Origin: Ceratotherium simum simum
Taxonomy: Eukaryota; Chordata; Mammalia; Perissodactyla; Rhinocerotidae
DNA length: 64,000 bases
NCBI RefSeq assembly: GCF_000283155.1
Contig: NW_004454178.1
Coordinates: 7,104,088 to 7,168,087 of the forward strand
Reading direction: 5' to 3'
Below, piece by piece: positions 23,801-35,800 of this stretch. Position numbers and translations under genes: made by a program. A model generated the notes under the pieces. The model searched no databases, was not told the DNA's origin, and saw nothing but the letters and a program-made list of their open reading frames with translations. Position 1 is the stretch's first letter; each line of letters opens with the position of its first letter.

Positions 23801-26800
23801 CAGATAATCAGATGTCATCTTAGAGGTTCCGATCCCCCCTCCCTCTCCCTCTGATCTCCACACACAGAAGAAGGCAGATGCCTGTTTTTAGGTGCTTTCT
23901 GGTTGGCCAAGTTTATTACGAAGAGAGACTTAAGAATCCTGTTGGGAGGTGTGGCTTCTTCCAGGGGATGGGGCTTACCTGGACCCCTGCCCTTTGCTTT
24001 GGAAAGTCCAGAATGGAGTCAGTGGGGGAGGTTTTCCAGTGGGCACTCATGGCCTTTGGTACCATTGTCACTTATTATGGTTTGACCAATGGCTGACGGC
24101 TGACCATGGCCCATTTCTGCCCCAGAGGTGAAGATTCTCCCTTGGGGCTCTGCTGGTTGTCTCTGGTTTGGTTTGCTGTCTCTAACCCAAGAGAGCATAA
24201 CCGAGGAAGACAACTGAAGGAATGCAGTGTTATATCAGGCAAAATTAGTGAACTTTTAGTTGAAGAAAAGGAGAAGCATCGTGACCTATTTAAAGACACT
24301 TATTTATATTCAGGACACTTCTTGTGCTGGTTTGAGAGTGTGGCCGGCAATCCTGGACATCTTTGCAGGTCTTTAGTTTCTTTTTGCATCCTCTGGATTC
24401 GGTTTGTCAGGCCTGGAGTGTCTGGGAGCAGTCTTGTGGGGATAGAGAAGAGGTGGGCAGAAGGGGAGGGTGGGAGAGCGGTGGGGGGACCCAGGCTTTA
24501 TCACTCAGTGGGAGCTGGTCTGTGGGGTCAGAGCATCTTTGGAACAGAGTGTGGGGACAGTCATTTGAATGCATGTCCTGGAAGAGGGATGTGGCCTTCC
24601 TTTCCCATCTCATGCTTCTGTTTGCTCATTGCCTTTCTTTATTCTTACCACTCTTGATGCTAAGGGGGCTAGATGGTGAGGGAGAGGCCAGAAAAGTGAG
24701 AAAAAGAAGGAATAGAACACAATACTCTAGGCCAGAGAGTAGTGGGATGCTCTTTGGATAGTCAGTTTCCCCATGCTTAAGCACTAGTTGAGTACATACC
24801 GTGTGCAAGCTCTGAGGCTAACTATATAAAAATGCCATGGGGGGCGGCCCTGGTGGCATAGTGGTTAAGTTTGCACGCTCTGCTTTGGCGGCCCAGAGTT
24901 TGTAGTTTCCAATCCCGGGCGGGGACCTATGCACCGCTCATCAAGCCATGCTGTGGCGGCGTCCCACATACAAAATAGAGGAAGACGGGCCTCTTCCCGT
25001 CTTCCGGAAGTATAGAATGAAATTTGACGGGTAGCTGCTGCTTCAGTCTCGGAAGAAGAAAGCACAGTCTCTTCTCCCAAAAAAGTAAGTCGAGCACACA
25101 AAATGTCTCCCCTCCTGTCCTCCTTTCGTGATGTCTTCTTTTTTTTCAAGTTCTGTGGAAGCTAAGTCCAAGTTTGTGTGTTCAAGGAGCTTTCATCCTT
25201 TGGAGGAGGAACGAAAAGCCTGGACCCATCCATGGCTTGTTGCCAATATACTCAGGCTAGAGAGCTGTGAAGGAAGTTGAGTCAAATTACAAGAGTGCTT
25301 TGCCCAGCCATGCCCTTCATCAACTCAATCAAGTGGGCTTTGGACATGTGGAGGCCATATTGTCCATCCTCCTCAAAGGGTTCTTCCGAAACTATGCAGA
25401 GGACGTCTGTGCAGTGTTTTCCCATCTGTAGTTTGCCACTTGTTTTAGTTCTTCCCGTGAAACTGTGGGGTGGCTTCTAACCTCTCTGGTCCTCAAGGAG
25501 CCGGGACAGGTGTCTCCCTTCCATCGAGCACGACTGGCCGTTGGGCACTTCCACCACTCTGCACCTTTGGGCGCCCCCAGAGCCCTTTGGGCTGCACCAG
25601 GATGAGCTCGTCCCTCGGCTTCCCATCGTCAGGTCTGAGCCATTTTGATTTCTTCATCTTCCCCTCCTTGACCCTATGTCTCTCTTTCACTCTTCGGGTC
25701 TTTCCTCTGACTCGTTTCCCGGTTCTTCATGCCACAGAGACCTGGCCAGGAGCCTGTGGTCGGTCCCTGACTGGTGACACTACACTGGCCTCAGAGTGGT
25801 GGTGAAGTTGGCCATGTCACTATCGTTTGATCCTCTTCCAGCCAGTGGGGTTTTAGAGGCACCCCAAGTTGGCTGATCGCCAAGCTTGATAAGGAGGTTG
25901 AAGAGTGAATGGAGTGAGAGAGGTGGCTTTTTTAAAAGAAAATGTAAAAAATGCAGACAAGTAAAAAGGATAATTTAATAACACCAATGTACCACCTAGA
26001 ACTGGGAGTGGCTGATTTTTTGTCATATTAGCTTCAAGTCTTTTTTTTAAACTTTCCCCGACGGGGCTCCCCACCAGCCTCCAGTTCCCTGTCCCTCTTC
26101 CCCAGAGGCAACCACCAGCATGCATTATTTAGTGTTTCTCTTTCTTAGCTGAACAGATTTGCTAATGGATGACCAATATCTAGAGTTGTCCTCTGAAAAT
26201 ATATTGAAAATGTACATAAAAGGTTTCGTTCAGCAACTTTTTTCCCCATCAACATGATGATTTTGAGATCTACTCACGTTGAGTAGATCACAGGTCAGAG
26301 CTATTCTTTTTAACTGCTGTATATTATTCTATTGTGTTACTTTACCGATGTCATTACTGCACAAAGAGGGAGTTTTATTCCGGATGTGCATAAAAAAACC
26401 AATTATTATGGCATTAGCTTTTGAGAAAAGAAAAAGCTTTATTTGGAGGTCAACCAGCAAGGAGACAGGAGACAACGCTCAAATCGGTCTCTCCGATCCA
26501 GGGCTTGGGGCACAATTTATGGGATGAAGGGCGGGGCGGTTGGAAGCGTGGCGATAGATGATTGGAGATAAGGAGAAGTGAGGTAATTGATGATCTGCCC
26601 AAGCGTTGTCAAGCTTCGTGGCTCTTCATGTTCACAAAATGCTGGTGTTAGCATGATTCGAGGGTGGAGTTTTCGGCCCCCTGTCTTCAAAAGGGTCACT
26701 TATCAGGCATTTGCGCAGGCCCAGTTGGTGGGTTGGTGGTCTCAACTGGCCTGACCTGGGCAAAGGGTCTCAGTTCCTGGAAAACAAGTCTTACTCTGTT

Positions 26801-29800
26801 GATAAGGTGGGATCAGTTTGAATTGGTCCTGGTGGGCCTGTGGTCACAATTTTATTTATCCATTCACCTATTGAAAGTCTTTTGGATCAGGTTGCTAATT
26901 TTTTTTTGCAACTATAGTGAACATATTTGTACATGAGCCCTTGTGCACATGTCTGAGAGAAGTAGAATTGCTGGGCCAGGCATATTCTTCCTGTTCCCAT
27001 GGCCCATGGTCCAAGTTTGCACCAGAGCACACTCTCTACTCACTTGAGTCTTCCGCAGGTAGGTCACCTTGCCAGGTTCTCGGGTGGCTTTTGTTGAACC
27101 ACAGGAGAAATATTTGGGTCCTGTGGAAAGGAGTGAAAGTTGATAGTGCTGTTTGCCATCTTGATATCAATTTCTCTGGCTCTTCAAGGACAGCCTGGCT
27201 TGCAGAGTCCCAGAGGACCTTGGCTGAATTTGAGCGTGTTTTGTTTTCTCAAACTGTCTGTCTCAGCCCTGACCCTCCCCAGGTCTTTGCGATTTGAAGA
27301 ATGACCCTAGTGTTTATAAAGCAGCCCTTTAGAGACTGCATAGGCAGGAGGCTCTGCAGAGGCTGTGCTGTTTCTGCTCACTCAGGGAGCCCGAGAGGAG
27401 ACAGCGACATGAGGGCATGCTCTAGAAATCTCCATGATCCCTGGTCAAGGAGCGCCCTTCTGTGTGCATCCAAGCATACATATGTCTGTTTATGAACTCT
27501 TGAGTCAATGGATGGAAAGAGCTTAACGAGGCTGTGTCTTTGCAAAGCGTATATGTGAAGCCCTATCTCTTGAAAAGAAGGGTGATCTCTCATCACCAAG
27601 AAGTTCTTCAGGAAACCGAGGCGGGAGAGAGAGAATTACAAAGGAATGGGGCCCTGGAGATGCCAGAGCTTGAAGGGGGTTGTTAGAAATATAGACTCGT
27701 TGACCCTTGTCCAGGCTTACTATCTTTGAACCTCTGGGGCTGGAGTCCAGGTCTCTATTTTTAGTAAGCTCTTCAGATGATCGCTGATGAAGAGCCACAG
27801 TTGGGAACCGTTTGCCTAGTCTAACTGCCTGGATTTACAGATGAGCACATTGAAGCCTACACATCTTAAACATCCTGCCTGGCATCACGTAGAATCCCAG
27901 GCATGGTGGTAATGTTAGGATCAGAATCTTGGACCTCTGGCTTTTGGGCCAGCTCTTCTCTTAGCATGCTAGAACTGGTTGGCCAAGGCTTTGAACCTAA
28001 GAGCTGGTGTTCCAAAGGAAGTCCAGAAGTGGTTTAGGGGGCTTGGCAGGTAGGTGGCTCTCTGCCTTCCTTTGGAACACCATCATCTCCAGTAGCAGTT
28101 CCTTCTCTGTCTGAGGGCAGGGACAGGTGTCTACTGGCCATTCCACTCCACGGAGTTTACCGAGCTCTTGGACACTGAGCTGGATGATAGACTTGTGGTA
28201 GCTGCGGGTGCAGGGAGATGATCCCCAGATGAGAACGGCCAGTTCTGCCCTTGTGTGATAGAACCTAGATGACTTGTGGATCTAGAACGTCTGCGGAGGC
28301 TGCTTGTAACCGTTTCCTACTACAAGGGGAATTCGGAGAGGAGGAACCACCTCCTCTGGTTGAAAACCATGCTGGGGAGCTACTCATCTGTTGCCAAAGG
28401 GATTTCTCCCAGAACATCGTGGCATCTGAGAGACATCAGGTTTGCTTTAGCTCCTTTGCAAGGAGCAGGGGCTTGGAGGTGGGAAAGAATGGGGAGGGAG
28501 TCTGGAATGAAGCTGAGTGTCAGCAGGGGGTAGATGGACCAACCAGGAGGACGTCATTAACTAAGCTGGAATGTGTCCTGGGTGCCAGCCCACACCACAG
28601 CAGACATCGGTGGACGCACTATTCAGAATTCCAGCGTGAGAGGCCACTGCTGCCTGTTGCCTCTGACCTTTTGAAAAAAACGTGGAGGAAGACACATAAA
28701 CAGTGTCACTCCCCAGAGAGACTAAGGACCTCTAGTTAAACATTAACTGAAAAATAGCAAATGGGTTCCGCTTTCTACCCCACCCCACTTCTAACTTCTG
28801 CCTCCCCAGCCACCTCGCAGCATGGCCTGAATGATCCACCCCAGCCTCTTGGTGGGCTGTGTTAGTAACGTGGTGGCCACATGCTAGATGGAAGTAGCAG
28901 CCTTCACTTGAGTAGAATTATTATTCCCACTTTCCAGACTTGAGAAAATAGAGCTCAGAAAGGTTAAATGATTTGGCCAAACCAATGGGTGAATCATAAG
29001 TGGCAAACCCAGGACTGGAATTTAGGGCTCTTGACTCCTGGAGTTCTTTGCTCATTCAGATTTGTTAATGAATTGTCCACGGCCATGGGTGTTAGTGGAG
29101 AAGTTGTCTAGGAGGGAGGAGGAGGATGATGGTAGTTAGAATTTTTTTGCCCAACATATGTCAAGGTTAAGTGCATTTTGGGAGAAATCAACAAAGAAGG
29201 AGCCATGTGAGTTCTGTGCCTAGCAGGGGGAACCAGGAAAGCAGCCAGCATCCTCCTGGCGTGCTCCTTGGAATCCATTCTTGAAGGGCCTAGAATGCCG
29301 TTACCTGTTGAAGGAGGTGAATCCACTGGAGGTAATGATAGATTCGGGGTTGGATTCGTTCATCTCTCTGGTGGCCCCAGCTCTTAGATTTCCAAACAGT
29401 CATGAGCTAGACTAAGGAGAAGTTTGGAAAATGGCTCGTGTTTCTTCAGAATAAAGACAAGAAGAAAGAAAGGAGACGTATTCACCTGTTATGAGGATGA
29501 GGAGACCTTTTCTCCCCAGGCCTGCATAAGGACTGATGCCTCACTCTCTAAGCAAGAAGGAATAGGGGGCGGTTTTAGATTCTTGGGGCACATTTTCCTA
29601 AGAGTGCTTTAAGGTCTCCCATAGATAGGAATCGCCAACTGTCAGATGGAGGGTTGGGGTCAGAGCATCGCACTAGGAGAAGATGAGGTTTCTTGCAGGT
29701 TAGAATCTGTCAGACATGAGGGTTTTCATTCATTGAGTAAGGGCGTCAGTGCTACGACTGAACAGATTATTTTGGGGAAGAAAGGGCTTTGCCAAAATTC

Positions 29801-32800
29801 AGTTTTAAGACCAGGGTATTGAGCCAGTCCTAGTGGTTAAAGTTCAGCGCTCACCGCTTTGGCAGCCTGGGTTCGTTTCCTGGTCGTGGAAGCACACCAC
29901 CCATCTGTCAGTAGCCATGCTGTGGCGGTGGCTCACACAGAAGAACCAGAAGGACTTACAACTAGGGTATACAACCATGTACTGGGGCTTTGGGGAGGAA
30001 ACAAAAAAAGAGGAAGATTTGCAACAGATGTTAACTCAGCGCGAATCTTTCCCTGAAAACAAAACAAAACAAAATCAGGGTATTAATGCATAGAAGTAGA
30101 CATATAAAGTTCTTTCTCCCAGAGTGTCAGTGTCCAGCTGCCCTCCTTGGCTGGATTAGTAAGGCTGGGTCCAAGGACAATGCGGGGAACCCATGCCAAT
30201 TGTGAAGCACCTCCGATGATGGTAGAGAGGTGGTGTGTACTCCTATAGACCCAGATGGTGGTCCTGCTGGGCCTTGAGTTTGCTGTCTGTAAAATGGGAC
30301 AACTGTCCATTTCCTATCATTCCATCAGCCTGCCTCATCTCCAGCTCTCCTCCAAGTGCATAAGGTGGAAAGGTGTGGCCGTACACCTACAGCAGGACAG
30401 GACTCTTCAAGCCCTCCACAAATGAGTCTGGGGCTGTCCTCTGTCCCTCTGTTGTCTCCTCCACTTCTCTTTGGAAAAGCGTTACCTTCTGTATATAACC
30501 GGGAAACCCTGTGTTGATCCATTTCCCGCTCATTCAAATTTGTTAATGAGTTGTCTCTGTGTAGAGGAGAGCAGCTAATGCTTACTCGTCCTCAGGGGCC
30601 TTGCGGGTCCCGATCGGTCATCGCTAAGCCACAAGCCTTTTCCAGTTACGTGATTGAGTTGCTAAGAACTGTTTCTTAGAGCGACCTTTGCACTGCAGCC
30701 CACAGAGCTGCATACATGAGCGGTTGCTTAATAAATATTATTCTGAACCGAACTCTCTTAGGCAGAAGAAAAATGCAACTTGGTATTTTTGTTCTGAGGG
30801 CAAATTCCATCTCTAGCTGGAGTTCTCCGTCTGGAATGTTTTCCTCTGGGCTGCTCCTGTCACCTGTAAGAGAAGGTATGGGAAAAACTTGGTAACGTGG
30901 GATAAGGCTCCTGTCCAACACAGTATGGGGGTGCCGTGGGGGTACTTCCCTGGAGGGTAGAAATGGAAGCAGCTAAGAGCTAGCCCCCTCTGCTCCCGCC
31001 GTGTGTCAGCACTGTCTATGCATGCGACATCTCTCAGAATCCTCTCTGCCGCCCGTTGGAGGTGGGTGCTGTTTGCATTTTATGGATGAGCAATGGAGGC
31101 ACAGAGAGCTTAAGTAACTTGTCTAGGGCTGCACAGCAAAGTTTTCAAGTTGGGATTCAGTCGGGCAGTTAAACTCCGGAGGCTGAATTCTTGAGCCTCT
31201 TTGCCTGGGAACAGTAGCAGTCAAGGAATCAGCGCGTTTCCCAGCCTACAATCCTTTCTGATCTCCATGCTGTCAACTCTTTCATTTCCCTTCCCTGGGC
31301 TTCTGTTCGAGATACGGAACGCCAGCCTGTGCGGCAGCAGACCCGGCCCAGGGATTTCCTCATCTTATTGGCCTGGTCATTGGCAGTGATGAGATCAATA
31401 AAGAAAGAGGATGAAACACACCCTTGAATCCAGGTGGCCTCCGTGAGGGTGGACAAACGGACCTTCACATGGCGGGGACATCTTAGGACAGGAGCCAGCT
31501 CTATCCCCCTGGGAGAAGACTGCCTGGTTGACCCCCGTCTTCTGGGACCTGGAGCAGGGCCGCATTGTCTTTTGTGGGCTCTGGACACTTGCCTTTGGGG
31601 GCCCCTTCCTTAAAAAATATTCTAAAATCATGTTTTATAACTGCGAATATGTCAGTATTGCATGTTAAGACATTTTCTTTGACCAAAAAGTTTATTTTTC
31701 CTTCTGATTCTAAAAGAAATGAAAACATTCTCTAGGTCCCTGGGCACCATGCCTGCTGTGCCTAATGAACAAGCCGGCCCTGCCTGGAGCCTGCAGGCTG
31801 AACGCGTATCTATCTGTGCGTATCCCTCTCTTTCGTCAGACATGTCTCCAGAGCTGGGGAGGCCCTTGTTCGGAGTTTTAAGTGTGGGCTCAGCCAAGGG
31901 ATGCTGCCCGGCCCCTGTCAGTGCGGTGAGTGCCAGGAGAGCTTGGGGAAGAGGGAGAGCAGCCTGGAAGTCCTCCGGGCTGCCCAGGGAAGACCTCGAT
32001 CCCCCCAAGAAGGTGGACTAGAGGGCCAGAAGTGTGCCTGTGGATGGCACGGTGATTGAGGGTCTTAGCCAAGGGAGGGGAAGATAGTAGAGCTCAGATC
32101 TTCTTTATGTGGGCCTGGGGTCTTCAGTGCTGGGCTGGGGAACTTCCTGGCCTCTAGATAAAGCCTAACTCATGAACAGTGGTTTTCAACTCGGGTGAGT
32201 TCACCTCTCAGGGGCATTTGGCAATGGACCCAGCTAGACATTTTTGCTTGTCATAACTTGAGAAGGGTGCTACTGGCATCTAGTGGGTAGAGGCCCGGGA
32301 CGCTGCTCTGCATCCTGCAGTGCACAGGACAGCCCCCCTCCCATTGAAGAATCACCTGGTCCCAGTGTCAGTGGTGCTGAGCTTGGGAGACCCTGGTCCA
32401 GAGGATGTTCCAGGCATTGGGTTGAGGTGAGTGGAGCCTCCCCAGAAGCTCCCGGATAGGACTAAACAGGGGCTGCTGTTCCCTTCTATAACCAGAGAAT
32501 GTGTAATTACAGCCACAGTGGAGACCGCTGTCTGAACCTAAGCCTCGGGCAGGCAGTCAGGAGGCCTCCTCCCAAAAGAGAGGAGCCAGGTGAGCTCCTC
32601 AGAGTCACAGGCCTCATGATGGCAGAGCAGATGGCTCCAGGAATGGTGGCAGTGTGCTGCGCCAGCAGATTCCCAGAGCCCTGGGCTTGTCTAATTACCA
32701 TGTGAGTAGAACACCAGGTCTCGAGCTCTGGCAGTGGTGTGGAGGCCTCTAGAAATTCTCTCTGCCACTGGCGGCGGGAATCCAGCTGGGCAGGGTGCAG

Positions 32801-35800
32801 CGAGGGTGTGCAACCCGGAGGTCCCCATTTCATCTTTCTTATCTGATCCGGGTGGTGCCCAAGGCAGCGGGGGAGAAAGGACTTCCCTAGGTGCCTTACC
32901 CTCCTCCTCCTGTGTTCCCTGGGCTGGTGCCTGCAGGGATGGGGACAGAGCCTGAGATTGTCCCACCAGGTCTGGGTGCAGAGAAGCCTGTAGAGATGGA
33001 AATGGCAGGAGAACTCAGATGGAGAATGGAGTGAGTCCCTCTCTACTTGTGCCAACACCTGCCTTATGCTTCAAAGGTTAATGTTAAGGAGATGGAGGGT
33101 TATCTGAATCAGATCATCCTATTTGTTTTCCAGGTTTATCTCAGACCCTCCCAAGCCTCTGTCCTCCAGCCTCCTGCCCTCCACCTCTGGGTTATGGGGA
33201 GGGAAGTGGGGATCTTCATCGTTGGCCCCAGCTGCCTGACCAGTCCCAGAGGGCAACCCTATGCAGCCCTCGTGGGACAGAGGAAATCTGTGCAGCCAGG
33301 CGGGGCTACTTCCTGCCCCCATTCTGGGGAACCAGGCGGCAGCTGAGCCGGGGAACTGGGAATACTTCCCCTGGGGCCTCTAGATTTCTACTGTTTCAGC
33401 CTCAAGGAGCAGAAAGGGGAGGGCAGCGCTGGTGAGGAAGCTTTGGGGTGGGTAGATGGGTCTGATCGAACGTGGTATAACAGGACTCCCAGCCCGCTTG
33501 GTGGCGAAAGCTTCAAGTCAGCCCTCCCCTGCAGGTGGTGTTGGGGCTTCTGGAACAGGATTTAATCTGCGCTTGGTTTACTTATGGTAAAACCCAGGCT
33601 ACCCAGAGCCCCTGGGGAGATAGCCATTCTAGAGAGAAGAATTTTCCAGGTTTCAGAATTCAGAAGAATTTTTAGGGCTTACTCATTTACATATTTCAAT
33701 TTTTATTTTTCTAAAGTTTAACAATTTTGGATAGATAGCTTTTTTTTTTTTTTTACTTGACGTTATTAACTTCCTCCTCTCTTTGGACACCCAAGGTTGT
33801 CATCACAATCAACACAACTCCCGTTTTGGGCTACCCAATGTGGAAGTGCTCAGGGGTCATCGGTGGGTGTGGAGTTGTTTGCTGGGCACCAAATGTCCCC
33901 GAGTTCTTCTGTTTGGTTTTTTAGTGTCCTCTTTCCTCCCTGCCATTTGATACTTCTTGTCATCATGCCTTCCTCCTCCTTTTAATTTTGTTGACTTTAT
34001 TCCGCGGTGGCTGGACGCGGTGGCTGGAAACCAGACATCCAGAAGCCAGGCTCGCGGGAGCGATGCCACTGTGAACCGTCAGGGTTCTTCACGTGCTCCC
34101 TCTCCCGTGTCTTGGGAGGAGAGCACCGAAACTTGACAAGGCACGGACGTGGTGGCAGCCGTTCTGATGCTCAGAGGCTTGTCTTCCTTTGCTTCCTGGT
34201 TCTTGGTTGGGTTCCACATTGCCGAGGGAGCAGATAACTGAGGCCATCATCATCTTCATCATCATCAAAGTAATAACCACCCCCAACACGACATAGGGTG
34301 TCTGTGTTCCAGGCCCCATCTTAACTGCTCTACCTATAACGTCCTCTCAACAGTTCTGGGAAGTAGGAACTATTATTATCCAACGATTGACAGTTGAGAA
34401 AACGGAGGCACAGAGAGGTTATATGTGCAGGAGAAATACAGCTCGTATAAAAGGCAGTGGGGCTGGGATTTAACTGGCGTATGTCCTCTTAACCAGTGCT
34501 CGCTAGTCTGGAGATAATGTGCCAGTTCTAAGGGACGCTGCTGTAGCCCATGAGAACTGCCCAGGCATCAGGCCCAGCGGGAAGGGAAGGGGTGGGAGCA
34601 AACTTCTATTGAATGCCTCCGTTGGCCAGGACCGCGCTGGTTCCTGGTCACCTGGAGTTTGCTGGAGCGTGCTCTGCGAAGGCAGGTGCCAGCTCCCCAC
34701 GGCACCGAAGAGTGCCCATCCCTTAGCTGGTGGGTGAACGCCACGGTCACAACCCAGAGGAGGTATCACGGCCTGCGTTTTAGAGTTAACGGCCAGCTCT
34801 TGCCACCAAGCAACCGTGCCCAGGACAGCGACCCTCTGAGGCTACCATGCTGTGCCTGAATTCTAAAAGGACCACCCAGTACTAGCGGCCTTGCCTGAAA
34901 CTCTTGTGTAGAAAGAGCCATTCAGTTATGTTATTGGGGCTGTAAGTTTTTGAAAGCGCATGAAAGTGAAAGAGAAACTGTGCAAGGTTTGTGTAGAAAT
35001 ACCCGCTCTGTCCCCCCGGCTCTTGTTGGGACCCGCAGGGGAGCCGCTCCGGGTGGCGTGGTCAGAGGCCCTGTTTGCTCTTCTGTGTCTACTGGGGACT
35101 GTGTGAATCTCGGCTCTCCTGGAGCCCACAGGGACTTGTCTCCCTGGTAACGACTCTTCCCTTCCATTCTGTTCTCTGGCCCGTCCCTGACTGGACATGC
35201 TTAAGCCACTGTAAACCCATGCTAGCTGGGGGCTCACAGACTCCCTCCACCTGAACTGTGCACACAGTAGGAGCCTCTCCCTGTTGCTGACTGACTGGTG
35301 GTTTAGGACAGTCGAAAGAGACTCAATGGATGCTCCTTGGATGAACATCTGGATGAGGCTACACACCATGCGATAAGATGAAACTACAAAGTTGAGGAGG
35401 TCATAGCTCCTGCTCTTGGGGCTCTCGGTGTCGTGGGGGATGGTGGTGGCACGGCATAGACAGACATGGAGGCAAATCAGGGTCTGTGGGACAGTGCTGT
35501 AGCAGCTGTAGGACTGAAGTGTTAGGGGAACATGAGACGGGCCAGTGAAGAGTGACAGCAGGGATGCTGGAAATGGTAGCTTCTGGTGGCGACGTGGCTG
35601 TCTACCTTCTTACCCCCTCGTCCAGTGACCTCTGCACATGAGTTTTAAAAACTCACCCAATCCATGCCCTTCCAACTAGAAATGATGAAGACTTTAAATC
35701 AGGGGTTAGTGGCGGGTAAGTCTGGGAGGTCTTTCTGGGGAAGTGTGATGGACCTCAGGAAGGACTTCATCCCATCCCACGGTGGGGGCCTTGCAGACAC

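Noticed and set aside
24106..24657. 183-residue frame in IGFBP2 intron 1
   Set aside because: No domain and no flanking splice or promoter evidence.
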